NCBI RefSeq assembly: GCF_003259375.1
Contig: NZ_QLLN01000003.1
Location: 176,955-240,954 of the forward strand
Direction: 5' to 3'
Origin: Arenibacter echinorum
GTDB taxonomy: Bacteria; Bacteroidota; Bacteroidia; Flavobacteriales; Flavobacteriaceae
Length of the DNA: 64,000 nt
The translations under genes were made by a program, and so were the position numbers. The notes below the pieces were generated by a model. The model did not search any database, was not told the DNA's origin, and saw only the letters and a list, made by a program, of their open reading frames with translations. Of the stretch, positions 55,035-63,528 are shown piece after piece. How positions within the stretch are numbered: position 1 is the first letter of the stretch; the number at the start of each line of letters is the position of its first letter.

Positions 55035-55064
55035 AGAATGGTGGCCTTCTCTGGCCACCATTCT
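55035..55064. repeat. GC-rich intercistronic hairpin, 12-bp perfect stem
   Basis: AGAATGGTGGCC (55035-55046) with its complement (55053-55064), 6-base loop, between the second paralogous lipoprotein gene and the PKD gene. There is no T run on either side, so it is not a standard intrinsic terminator. It may be an attenuator or an mRNA end-protecting structure. Confidence 0.7.
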
Positions 55065-55111
55065 TGAAATATAATTCAAAACCATTTCAATATATAATGT
55101 CTGCCTAATTA

Positions 55112-56134
55112 CTATGGTAAATTATTTATCAAGGCTTTAAGCTGGGTATCCGATTTAGTTGCCGTTTCCGATAAATTAAAGGTAATTGTCCCGTTGTCCA
55201 CAATGGTTACCGCTTTTATGGCATATAACCAGTTTCCGTTGTCTTCACTTACAAAGATGACATGAGCCTCCAAACCGATAGGTATTTGACCATAGTGCTC
55301 TGTAAACAATTCTAGGTCTTCATCATATTTATCCAAAAAGGCCAGGGCGTTTGGTTCTCCATCATAGGAGATATAGACGGCACTATTTTCATCATTAAAT
55401 CCTTCTGGCACATCAACCAAGAGTCCAGTTTTCGGTCTAGGGTCGCCCGCAAAACGGTCAACATTGGTCCATCCAAATTCTTGGAAGAAGGTATAATAGG
55501 CGTCTCCCTGAGTTATACCTTTACCTATTTCTATACCAGGCATATTTCCTTCTTCATCACGAATTTCATCCCAAATTATATCGTCACATCCCACGGTGTT
55601 ATCGCAATCTTCACCAATGGTACCTTTCCATAATGACATTTGGTTATCGGCACCACCGGTTAAATCAACAGGAATAACTACCTGCATATTACAACCTAAG
55701 TTCAATTGATCACCTCCTTGCGTGGCATTGACATAAAACTCGCCGCCTGAGATCATAATAGCTTTCCCTCCGTCGTCCATTCTGCCCATTGTTGTTTTGT
55801 TGGTCAACAACATATTACCCCTGTCATAAAGTTCTACAATCTCAACAGCTACCTGCCCAGTAACGGCATTCCCGTTTTTTGTTAAACAAGTACCATTAAT
55901 GCTTATTTGGGTTCCATTTTCGGTTGTAAAAACTCCCATTCCAGAAGCATCGAACTGAAAATTTTGGGTCAATTCTGCCAAGGCATCCGCTTTCAGGCCA
56001 GCAAATTCCTGCGGTGTGGCCGCTTGGAACGGAATTCCCTGTTCGTCCGTTTGATCGCCTTCTTCCCTTGTACAACTGGCCATTGTTATTACTGCCATTG
56101 CTACCATTCCGAATAATTTTCTAGTATTTTTCAT
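55112..56134 (-). CDS. Lipoprotein A2 of the sigma-CHAT locus
   Basis: 340 residues. Lipobox MASCTREE (Cys about 20). Close paralogue of the protein encoded at 56926-57945, sharing GNAVTGQVAVEIVELYDRG, TNKTTMG, GGEFYVNATQGGDQL, ECHVIFVSEDNGNW-type and terminal INNLP blocks throughout. The beta-rich pattern with GxVxxE-IE repeats is seen in other Bacteroidota surface proteins, but I know no function. A two-box promoter element lies 44 nt upstream. Precedes the PKD-CHAT pair. Confidence 0.78.
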   Translation of the reverse strand: MKNTRKLFGMVAMAVITMASCTREEGDQTDEQGIPFQAATPQEFAGLKADALAELTQNFQFDASGMGVFTTENGTQISINGTCLTKNGNAVTGQVAVEIVELYDRGNMLLTNKTTMGRMDDGGKAIMISGGEFYVNATQGGDQLNLGCNMQVVIPVDLTGGADNQMSLWKGTIGEDCDNTVGCDDIIWDEIRDEEGNMPGIEIGKGITQGDAYYTFFQEFGWTNVDRFAGDPRPKTGLLVDVPEGFNDENSAVYISYDGEPNALAFLDKYDEDLELFTEHYGQIPIGLEAHVIFVSEDNGNWLYAIKAVTIVDNGTITFNLSETATKSDTQLKALINNLP

Positions 56135-56177
56135 AATTGATTGTTTTAAGATTTGTTTATTTAATGTTTTACATCCT

Positions 56178-56207
56178 TATATCAAGAGGGCTTCAGTTTT
56201 GTTACCC
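56178..56207 (-). promoter_or_regulatory. Shared two-box promoter element, copy before A2
   Basis: Minus strand: GGGTAACAA (56207-56199), 13 bases, TTGATATA (56185-56178); 44 nt before the ATG at 56134. Same boxes and spacing as before B and A1. Confidence 0.75.
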
Positions 56208-56248
56208 CTGATTTCTATTTTTTTTTCGAAAACTGTTTTTTAAAGGGT

Positions 56249-56815
56249 TTATTTAAAGATTATATCAATATAGGGCACGCCAAAGTCTATTGCCGGTCCG
56301 CCATTTTGATGAAAATTTGAACCTATAATGGTCATTATTCCGTTACTGTATGGAAAACTCATAGCATTATTGGTTGCCAATCGTCCAATAGTATTTCCAA
56401 TGTTCGCCCCCCAATTGGTTTGAATTCGTTTTATGGTGTAGGAGGTTCCTGCTACTAGGTTAATGGTAGCAGAAGGTGCTACATATGATGTTCCTGTAGC
56501 CGAGAAAATGTGGGAACCAGTGTAAATAGTATTTGTTGTAGTGTTGTCCACTATTTCTATAACATAAGGTGTAGTGGCAACACCAGATTGACTCTGATAC
56601 CCAATTTCGCATACTTCCTTGGTTGCAGATAGCATAAAAGTATATTCGTGTATTTCAGTGTCATACGTTACATTGTCCGAATGACCGGCACTGATCATAC
56701 TTTGATAAAGTGTTTGGAAGTCCGAAGTGGAATTATCACAAAACACTGTGGGGTCACCGTCATCTGGAGTACAGGACACAATTCCGAGAACTAATATTAG
56801 CATCAATTTTTTCAT
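56249..56815 (-). CDS. Lipoprotein B of the sigma-CHAT locus
   Basis: 188 residues. Lipobox LGIVSCTPDDGD (Cys15). Mature domain of about 150 residues, mostly beta: YVIEIVDNTTTNTIYTGSHIF, INLVAGTSYTIKRIQTNW, then NIGNTIGRLATNNAMSFP. The pattern suggests an Ig- or jelly-roll-like envelope domain; I do not recognise a family. It is unrelated to A1/A2, between which it is inserted. Own promoter element at 56859-56888. Confidence 0.72.
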   Translation of the reverse strand: MKKLMLILVLGIVSCTPDDGDPTVFCDNSTSDFQTLYQSMISAGHSDNVTYDTEIHEYTFMLSATKEVCEIGYQSQSGVATTPYVIEIVDNTTTNTIYTGSHIFSATGTSYVAPSATINLVAGTSYTIKRIQTNWGANIGNTIGRLATNNAMSFPYSNGIMTIIGSNFHQNGGPAIDFGVPYIDIIFK

Positions 56816-56858
56816 AATAGGTTATTTTAAATTTGTATTGTTTATTGTTTTATATTTC

Positions 56859-56888
56859 TATATCAACAGTCCTTTGTTTTTGTTACCC
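56859..56888 (-). promoter_or_regulatory. Shared two-box promoter element, copy before B
   Basis: Minus strand: GGGTAACAA (56888-56880), 13 bases, TTGATATA (56866-56859); 44 nt before the ATG at 56815. Confidence 0.75.
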
Positions 56889-56925
56889 TGTTTCCTAAAC
56901 AAATTTTGTTTTTTGTCTATTACAG

Positions 56926-57945
56926 TTATGGCAAAGCGTTTATCATGGTAATCAGTTGGCTCTCGGTGGTCGTGCTCAAATCGCTTTCTTCGACAACTAT
57001 AGTGCCATCTGCAATTATTGTAACGGGGTTTATGGCATATACCCAATTGCCGTTGTCCTCACTAACAAAGATGACATGACACTCTAGACCAATTGGAATA
57101 ATACCGGTATGCTCGGAAAATAATCCGGTCTCAGGGTCATAGGCGTCCAAGTTGGCAAGTGAGCCTGCCTCCCCATTATAGGACAGATAAAGCGCACAAT
57201 TCCCATTATCAAAACCTTCAGGTACCGCTGCCCATAACTTCGTCTTAGGTCTAGGGTCATTCCAAAAACGGTCAACGTTTGTCCATCCAAAACTGTTGAA
57301 TAAGGCCATATATAATGATTGCCCGGCAGCACCTTGACCAATGTCTATACCAGCTCCTAGGCCATCACGTTTTTGCTCTACCCAGGTAACATCATCACAT
57401 CCGGTTTCAATATCACAATCCATACCTATTAGGCCGTCCCAAAGCGTCATTCCAGTATCATCACCTCCGGTAAGTGCCGTTGGAACGAGAACTTGCATAG
57501 GGCAAATAAGTTGTAGCAACTGTCCATTTTGTGTAGCTTCAATAAAAAATTCCCCTCCTGTAACCAAAAGTTCCTTGCCTCCTGTAGGAGAAAGACCCAT
57601 AGTAGTTTTATTGGTGGCCAGCATAGTCCCTCTATCAAAAAGCTCTATTACTTCCACATCTACCATGCCTGTAACAGCATTACCATTATTGGCTAAACAG
57701 CTTCCGTTAATAGTTATCTCAACACCCTTTTGGGTCGTGAAAGTTCCGGAGCCATCCACATCTATTTGAAATGTTTGTTTTAGATTTTCTAAGGCGGTAG
57801 CTTTAAGATCCGTGAAATCTTGGGGAGAAGCCCGTTCAATTGTTACGTCCAAAATGTCGTTATCTCCATTTTCATCTTTTTGGCAACTTGTCATCAAAGC
57901 CACCGTCATTAAAAAAAGTCCTAAAATTTGTTTTGAATTTTTCAT
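56926..57945 (-). CDS. Lipoprotein A1 of the sigma-CHAT locus
   Basis: 339 residues. Lipobox MTSCQKDEN (Cys about 21). Paralogue of A2: ATALENLKQTFQIDVDGSG, GNAVTGMVDVEVIELFDRG, FNSFGWTNVDRFWNDPRPKT, AVPEGFDNGN and ECHVIFVSEDNGNWVYAI recur with only local changes. It shares no enzyme motif I can recognise. First gene of the minus-strand run, 322 bases from the divergent sigma gene. Own element at 57991-58020. Confidence 0.78.
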   Translation of the reverse strand: MKNSKQILGLFLMTVALMTSCQKDENGDNDILDVTIERASPQDFTDLKATALENLKQTFQIDVDGSGTFTTQKGVEITINGSCLANNGNAVTGMVDVEVIELFDRGTMLATNKTTMGLSPTGGKELLVTGGEFFIEATQNGQLLQLICPMQVLVPTALTGGDDTGMTLWDGLIGMDCDIETGCDDVTWVEQKRDGLGAGIDIGQGAAGQSLYMALFNSFGWTNVDRFWNDPRPKTKLWAAVPEGFDNGNCALYLSYNGEAGSLANLDAYDPETGLFSEHTGIIPIGLECHVIFVSEDNGNWVYAINPVTIIADGTIVVEESDLSTTTESQLITMINALP

Positions 57946-57990
57946 GATTATTATTTTTTGTTAAGAATGAATTTTTTGATTGTTCACCCT

Positions 57991-58020
57991 TATATCAATT
58001 CGCTTTGGAATTTGTTACCC
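57991..58020 (-). promoter_or_regulatory. Shared two-box promoter element, copy before A1
   Basis: Minus strand: GGGTAACAA (58020-58012), 13 bases, TTGATATA (57998-57991); 46 nt before the ATG at 57945. The rest of the 322-base divergent region up to the sigma gene holds only a partial look-alike (TTGATATT at 58204-58211 on the plus strand). Confidence 0.75.
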
Positions 58021-58267
58021 CATTGGATTAAAATATTTTCATTTTATTAGGTTTTATTTAGGATGCCAAGATTTATTTGGTGCTACCAAGGGGCTCTTTT
58101 ATCAATTATCAATTTTTTCTTAGGACAACATGGCTTATACCTAAAAAGAATACTATAACAGAGTTGAAAAGGGAATGGCTGGGATTCTAAAAGCTTTGTA
58201 GAGTTGATATTCTGTTTTACAAAAAAGGAACCCAGAGTTTTCTTATTTTAGGCAAAATTTTCAATTC

Positions 58268-58849
58268 ATGGCAGGATCAAGTATCCATCCCGATCAGAAG
58301 TACATAGAGGGTTTATTGATGAACAGTCCTTTGGTGATTAAAAGCATCTATGATCGCTTTGTACCAAAGGTGGTGGGGTATATAACTAAAAATAGTGGTA
58401 ATGAGGATGCCGCAAAAGATGTTGTCCAAGAGGTATTGGTAGCAATTTATAATCAAGCCAAACATAAAGGATTGCAATTGACCTGTCCGTTCGATGCCTA
58501 TTTTTTCCTGCTTTGTAAACGGCGATGGTTGAACGAAATCAAAAAAAGTTCTTTAAAGGAGGTAACAATAAACGAAGAGGTTGTATCTATAAATGACGAT
58601 ACGCTGCAACTGGCCGATGAATTTGATATTGAACAACAAAAGAAGTTGGTGTTCAATCGCATGTTTCAAAAACTAGGGGATGCCTGTAAAGGTCTATTAA
58701 AAGCAACTTTCGAAATAAAATCGATGGAGGAAGTGGCGCAAAAACTAGGAGTAAGCTATGCCTATGCCCGAAAAAAGAAATCTTTGTGCATTGGCGAATT
58801 GACACGAATGGTGCAGGAATCGTCGGAATATAAAAACCTAAAAGCCTAA
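58268..58849 (+). CDS. ECF-like sigma-70 family RNA polymerase sigma factor
   Basis: 193 residues. Region 2 (about 20-90) with IKSIYDRFVPKVVGYITKNSG, DAAKDVVQEVLVAIYNQA and YFFLLCKRRWLNEIKKS; region 4 (about 125-180) with GLLKATFEIKSMEEVAQKLGVSYAYARKKKS, a helix-turn-helix. Only regions 2 and 4, so ECF-like. Divergent from the lipoprotein genes whose shared upstream boxes it probably recognises. The next gene starts 4 bases after its stop and is the likely anti-sigma factor. Confidence 0.92.
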   Translation: MAGSSIHPDQKYIEGLLMNSPLVIKSIYDRFVPKVVGYITKNSGNEDAAKDVVQEVLVAIYNQAKHKGLQLTCPFDAYFFLLCKRRWLNEIKKSSLKEVTINEEVVSINDDTLQLADEFDIEQQKKLVFNRMFQKLGDACKGLLKATFEIKSMEEVAQKLGVSYAYARKKKSLCIGELTRMVQESSEYKNLKA

Positions 58850-58853
58850 AATC

Positions 58854-59579
58854 ATGAACGAATTGGATTTAGAATTATACGAAGCATATCTCGACAATAC
58901 CCTTGATCCGGCAGCTAAAAAGACGTTTGAGGCGCGTTTGTTGGATGATACATCATTTGCGCAATCTTTTGAAGCCTACAAGGAAACTTCGGCCTACTTG
59001 ACCGGAAAATTCTCCGACCAAGAGGAATTAAACGCGTTTGAAAATAATCTAGAAAATATAAGTAAGGAGCATTTTACCAAAAAAGCACCCTCAAGCTACA
59101 AGTCTGAAATTTGGAAGTACGCTGCAGCAATTGTACTGTTGATTACTATTGGAGGTTATTTTCTTATGGACAATGATCGACCAGCGTATAATGATTTTGC
59201 AACCTATCCTTCTATTTCATTGGTACAGAGAAGTAGTGGAGACCCTATGGCCAAAAAAGCAGAGAATGCTTTCAATAACAAGTCGTTTGAAGAGGCTACT
59301 TCTTATTTAAACGAACTATTGAACAATGATCCCAATAATCAGGAATTGTTGTTGTATAGGGGTATTGCCCAAATTGAAACTGAGGATTACGCCAATGCCT
59401 ATAAAGATTTGGACAAGGTTGCCTCTGGCAGTTCGGTTTATAAAAATGAAGCCTTATGGCAAAAGGCCTTGGGACTTTTAAAACAAAAGAATTACAATAA
59501 ATGTAAGCTGGTTTTGGTTGAGATACCTCCAACGGCCGATGAATATAATAAGGCACAGGCTCTGCTTAAAAAATTATAG
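58854..59579 (+). CDS. Single-pass membrane TPR protein, probable anti-sigma factor
   Basis: 241 residues. N-terminal cytosolic part (about 1-80) begins ELDLELYEAYLDNTLDPAAKKTFEARLL, resembling the anti-sigma zinc-finger-like helical bundle without the Cys/His ligands. Membrane helix about 87-105 (AAAIVLLITIGGYFLM), then a periplasmic TPR domain (about 125-241: AENAFNNKSFEEATSYLNELL, LLYRGIAQIETEDYANAYKDL). The order sigma, then membrane protein with periplasmic sensor, is that of ECF/anti-sigma pairs. It could meet the periplasmic TPR/CHAT protein. Confidence 0.82.
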   Translation: MNELDLELYEAYLDNTLDPAAKKTFEARLLDDTSFAQSFEAYKETSAYLTGKFSDQEELNAFENNLENISKEHFTKKAPSSYKSEIWKYAAAIVLLITIGGYFLMDNDRPAYNDFATYPSISLVQRSSGDPMAKKAENAFNNKSFEEATSYLNELLNNDPNNQELLLYRGIAQIETEDYANAYKDLDKVASGSSVYKNEALWQKALGLLKQKNYNKCKLVLVEIPPTADEYNKAQALLKKL

Positions 59580-59633
59580 TCCATAAGCCATAATTAATTT
59601 AAAAAGGCAATATCAAGGCCTTATATTTGAAGT

Positions 59634-61721
59634 ATGAAGCATTCCCTTTTTGTTTTTCTTTTTCTGACAAGCCTTATACTTTCTGCCCAACAACAGGACA
59701 AGGTAGATTTTATTCAAGGAAAAGTAGATATTAATATAGACCCCAAGGTCGAAACCATTACGGGTTCTGTAACCTACAAATTGAAGGTCCTACAAAAGGT
59801 GGATACCGTTTTTCTCGATGCCCAAAATATAAATCTAAAAGAGGTCAAACTTAATAATAAAAAGGTCAAGACTACCAACAATGGCAAAAAAATAGTGGTT
59901 TATAAACGTTTTAAGGCCAATAAAACCTATACCTTGGATATTACCTATACTGCCAATCCCAAACAGACCGTTTATTTTTTAGGCTGGAAGGACGACTTGC
60001 TTGGCAATGAGCAGGTCTGGACCCAAGGTCAAGGAAAATATACCAGTCACTGGCTTCCCAGCTTTGATGATATGACCGAAAAGGTAGAGTATGATCTGGA
60101 TATCAGCTTTGATAAGACCTACGAAGTAATTGCCAATGGGACCCTGGTGGCGACCAAAGAACAGGACGGACTCAAAAAATGGAGCTTTAATATGGACAAT
60201 CCTATGAGCAGTTATTTATTGGCTTTTGCCATTGGCGATTACCATAAGGCAGAAGTTAAATCCAATACCGGGATTCCCATTGGTCTCTATTTTTACCCAA
60301 GTGATAGTGCTATGGTGGAACCTACCTATAGATTTACCACAGCTATATTCGACTTTTTGGAAAAGGAAATAGGGGTTGCTTATCCATGGCAGAATTATAT
60401 GCAGGTACCTGTTAGGGACTTTTTATACTCGGGTATGGAAAATACGGGAACTACTATTTTTTCAGATTCCTATGTAATGGATACCATTGCCTTTAAGGAC
60501 AGAAGCTATGTAAATGTAAATGCCCATGAGATGGCACATCAGTGGTTTGGTAATTTGGTTACAGAAGTGGATGGCAATAGCCATTGGCTTCATGAAGGAT
60601 TCGCAACATACTATGCCTTATTGGCCGAAAAAGAGCTTTTCGGTGAAGAATATTACTATTGGAAATTGTACGAAACCGCTATCCAATTAAAGGAACTATC
60701 CAATAAGAATATGGGGGAGGCCCTCATTGATCCAAAAGCAAGCAGCCTTACATTTTATGAAAAAGGTGCATGGGCCTTACACATTCTAAGGGATCAATTA
60801 GGGGAGAAGGATTTTAGGCAAGGGATTCAAGGGTATTTAAAAAAGTACGGGTTTAAAAATGTGACAATAGATAATTTCCTGAAGGAAATGGAGGGGAGCA
60901 CTGGCCATGACTTGACAGCTTTTAGAAATAGATGGTTGGTTGATAAAGTTTTTCCTTTAGATGAGGCAAAAAAGATTCTTGTAAGTGAATCCGAGGATCT
61001 AAAAACTTTTTTTGAACTTCAAAAAGATATGATGACCAGTAGCATGGACAACGAATCCGTCATCAAAAAGTATTGGGAAAACACACATTCCGATCAGTTA
61101 AAGGCCAAAATAATTAAAACCTATTTCAAATCCCTATCCCAGGATTTTATAAGGGAAGTGTTAAGAAGTGAAAGTGTCCTGGTTCGGCAAGCATTGGCCA
61201 CTTCCATAGTACAGTTGCCATTGGATCTAAAATCTGAATATGAATCACTGCTGGATGATGGGAGTTATATTACCAAAGAAGAAATGCTGTACAAACTTTG
61301 GATAAATTACCCAAATGAAAGGGAAAAGTACTTGAATAGGACGAAAGGCATCATTGGCTTTTCAAATAAGAACATTCGCATATTATGGCTCACCTTAGCC
61401 TTGCTCACCAAGGATTATGAATCCAATAGCACCAACGAGTATTACTCGGAACTTAGTGGGTATACTTCCCCAATTTACTCCAATGAAGTGCGGCAAGGGG
61501 CTTTTCAATTCTTGGCTCAATTGATAGGTTTTTCAGACAATAATTTATTGGATCTTGTAGATGCAACCCAGCATCATTCTTGGCAATTTAGAAAATATGC
61601 CCGTTCATTGTTGGACGAACTTTTGGAAAAAAAGGAATATAGGGATAGAATAGATAGATTGAGCGTAAAATTTAATAAGGAGGAATTGCGTTATATTAGC
61701 AACAAACTGATTTCGGAATGA
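59634..61721 (+). CDS. Secreted M1-family zinc aminopeptidase
   Basis: 695 residues. Signal peptide about 1-18 (ending LILSAQ). N-terminal beta-sandwich, exopeptidase motif YSGMEN (265-270, variant of GAMEN), zinc site HEMAH (298-302) with Glu321 in LHEGFA, and a HEAT-like C-terminal domain. Removes N-terminal residues from peptides in the periplasm or outside. The patatin gene overlaps its stop by 4 bases (ATGA). Confidence 0.95.
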   Translation: MKHSLFVFLFLTSLILSAQQQDKVDFIQGKVDINIDPKVETITGSVTYKLKVLQKVDTVFLDAQNINLKEVKLNNKKVKTTNNGKKIVVYKRFKANKTYTLDITYTANPKQTVYFLGWKDDLLGNEQVWTQGQGKYTSHWLPSFDDMTEKVEYDLDISFDKTYEVIANGTLVATKEQDGLKKWSFNMDNPMSSYLLAFAIGDYHKAEVKSNTGIPIGLYFYPSDSAMVEPTYRFTTAIFDFLEKEIGVAYPWQNYMQVPVRDFLYSGMENTGTTIFSDSYVMDTIAFKDRSYVNVNAHEMAHQWFGNLVTEVDGNSHWLHEGFATYYALLAEKELFGEEYYYWKLYETAIQLKELSNKNMGEALIDPKASSLTFYEKGAWALHILRDQLGEKDFRQGIQGYLKKYGFKNVTIDNFLKEMEGSTGHDLTAFRNRWLVDKVFPLDEAKKILVSESEDLKTFFELQKDMMTSSMDNESVIKKYWENTHSDQLKAKIIKTYFKSLSQDFIREVLRSESVLVRQALATSIVQLPLDLKSEYESLLDDGSYITKEEMLYKLWINYPNEREKYLNRTKGIIGFSNKNIRILWLTLALLTKDYESNSTNEYYSELSGYTSPIYSNEVRQGAFQFLAQLIGFSDNNLLDLVDATQHHSWQFRKYARSLLDELLEKKEYRDRIDRLSVKFNKEELRYISNKLISE

Positions 61722-62629
61722 GAGCAATGGTAATTTCTGGTGGTGGTAGTAAGGGCGCATTTGCCGGTGGCGTAGCCCAATACCTGATGCAAGAATTGAA
61801 CCACAATTACGATCTGTTTTTAGGCACTTCCACAGGCAGTCTATTGATTTCCCACCTCGCCCTACAAAAAATTGAAAAAATTAGGCAGGTGTATACTTCG
61901 GTAAATCAAGATAATATATTCAGTAATTGTCCCTTTGTGATAAAAAAGAAATACGGCATAGAGACCATCGGGATCCATCATATAAATGTGATGAAAAATT
62001 TTTTCAGGGGAAGCAAGACCTTTGGAGAAAGTCATAATTTACTTGAATTGATCAAGAATACCATTTCTATCGAGGAATTTGAACATTTAAAAAATGGCCC
62101 CTTGGATATAGTAGTTACCGTATCCAATTTGTCTTTAAACCAGGTAGAGTATAAGTCCATCAATGACTGTACTTATGAGGAATTTTGTGAATGGATTTGG
62201 GTTTCCTGCAATTATACCCCCTTTATGACTTTGGTAAAGAAAAATGGATGTGAATATGCCGATGGTGGCTTGGGCAGTATGGTTCCTATTGAAGAGGCTA
62301 TTAGAAGAGGGGCAAAGGTTGTGGATGCCATAATTTTGCAAACAGAGGTTACACAATTAAATAGAATGCCCTCCAAGAATGTATTTTCATTACTTACAAG
62401 TATGTTTGCCTTTATGCTGGACAGGATAGAACAACAAAATATTAGGATAGGCAAGTTTGTTGCCAACCATAATGATGCCATCATCAATTTCTATTATACG
62501 CCTACTGTACTCACTACCAACTCCCTTATATTTGAAAAGGAAAAAATGACGGTTTGGTGGGAAAGTGGCTTTAATTTTGCAAAGCACAAAAACTCCGAAA
62601 CAAACCCAATAGAGACTGGAATTTTATGA
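61718..62629 (+). CDS. Patatin-like phospholipase, copy 1
   Basis: 303 residues, cytosolic. Oxyanion GGGSKGAFAGG near the N terminus, nucleophile Ser38 in GTSTG, and catalytic Asp182 in ADGG: the complete patatin dyad. Acyl hydrolase of unknown substrate. Starts within the M1 peptidase stop and overlaps copy 2 by 4 bases, so the three genes form one translationally coupled operon. Confidence 0.94.
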   Translation: MRAMVISGGGSKGAFAGGVAQYLMQELNHNYDLFLGTSTGSLLISHLALQKIEKIRQVYTSVNQDNIFSNCPFVIKKKYGIETIGIHHINVMKNFFRGSKTFGESHNLLELIKNTISIEEFEHLKNGPLDIVVTVSNLSLNQVEYKSINDCTYEEFCEWIWVSCNYTPFMTLVKKNGCEYADGGLGSMVPIEEAIRRGAKVVDAIILQTEVTQLNRMPSKNVFSLLTSMFAFMLDRIEQQNIRIGKFVANHNDAIINFYYTPTVLTTNSLIFEKEKMTVWWESGFNFAKHKNSETNPIETGIL

Positions 62630-63516
62630 AGGCATTGGTAATTAGTGGGGGAGGGAGCAAAGGAGCCTTTGCTGGTGGCGTGGCCCAATATCTGATGGAA
62701 GTTGAAAAACGGGAATATGATATTTTGGTGGGTACCTCCACCGGCAGTCTATTAATTCCTCAATTGGCCCTAAACCAAATTGACAAACTACATGATATTT
62801 ATACCAATGTTAACCAACGTTCCATTTTTAGCCTTAATCCTTTTGTAGTTCGAAAAAAGGGTGATCGGGAATATGTCTCCATAAATTTTCTAAACACCTT
62901 TCTTCAATTTGTAAAGAGCAAGCGTACTTTTGGGGAAAGCAAGGCTTTGAGAAGGACCATTAAAAAGAATTTTAGTGAAGGGGAATTCCGGAAGTTGAAA
63001 AAAGGTGATAAAGATGTGGTGGTGACGGTTTCAAACCTTTCCAAAAACAGGATCGAGTATAAATCCATTAAGGATTTTTCCTATGATGATTTCTGTGATT
63101 GGATCTGGATTTCGTGCAACTACATTCCTTTCATGTCCTTGGTAAAAAGAGACGGATTTGAATACGGCGACGGTGGCCTTGGATGCGTTGTCCCCATTAC
63201 GGAGGCCATTAGAAGGGGAGCTACTGAGATAGATGCCATTATACTAGAGTCCGAAAACATGGAACACAACAAGGTTTTGGGCAGAAATCCTTTTTCACTT
63301 ATGTTGAGTATTTATGGTTTTGTTTTGGACCAGATTGAATATCACGACATTTCTGAAGGGGTATTGGCGGCAAAACATAATGGGGTGCAATTAAATTTAT
63401 ATTACACCCCCACTAAATTAACTGAAAACTCCTTGGTTTTCAATAAAAAACTTATGCGTCTATGGTGGCAACAAGGTTATAAGTACGCCGAAGAAAAATT
63501 TTCTAGCGTTGGTTAA
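62626..63516 (+). CDS. Patatin-like phospholipase, copy 2
   Basis: 296 residues, a tandem paralogue of copy 1 with the same GGGSKGAFAGG, GTSTG (Ser38) and GDGG (Asp182) motifs and the shared blocks VVTVSNLSKNRIEYKSI and FCDWIWISCNYIPFMSLVKRDG. The dyad is intact, so both copies are predicted active. The middle loop (about 70-120) differs most, which suggests different acyl substrates. Confidence 0.94.
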   Translation: MKALVISGGGSKGAFAGGVAQYLMEVEKREYDILVGTSTGSLLIPQLALNQIDKLHDIYTNVNQRSIFSLNPFVVRKKGDREYVSINFLNTFLQFVKSKRTFGESKALRRTIKKNFSEGEFRKLKKGDKDVVVTVSNLSKNRIEYKSIKDFSYDDFCDWIWISCNYIPFMSLVKRDGFEYGDGGLGCVVPITEAIRRGATEIDAIILESENMEHNKVLGRNPFSLMLSIYGFVLDQIEYHDISEGVLAAKHNGVQLNLYYTPTKLTENSLVFNKKLMRLWWQQGYKYAEEKFSSVG

Positions 63517-63528
63517 GCTAACTTTTAG

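Noticed and set aside
57341..57769. 142-codon plus-strand frame inside lipoprotein A1
   Set aside because: Antisense shadow of a gene with clear lipobox and paralogue; the translation is rich in Pro/Ser/Val with no domain.
58182..58211. Fourth copy of the two-box element before the sigma gene
   Set aside because: The second box is close (TTGATATT) but the first matches only about 5 of 9 bases; not counted as a copy.
59622..59629. TATATTTG just before the M1 peptidase gene
   Set aside because: Only 4 bases before the ATG that starts a good signal peptide, so a transcript from it would begin at or inside the start codon.
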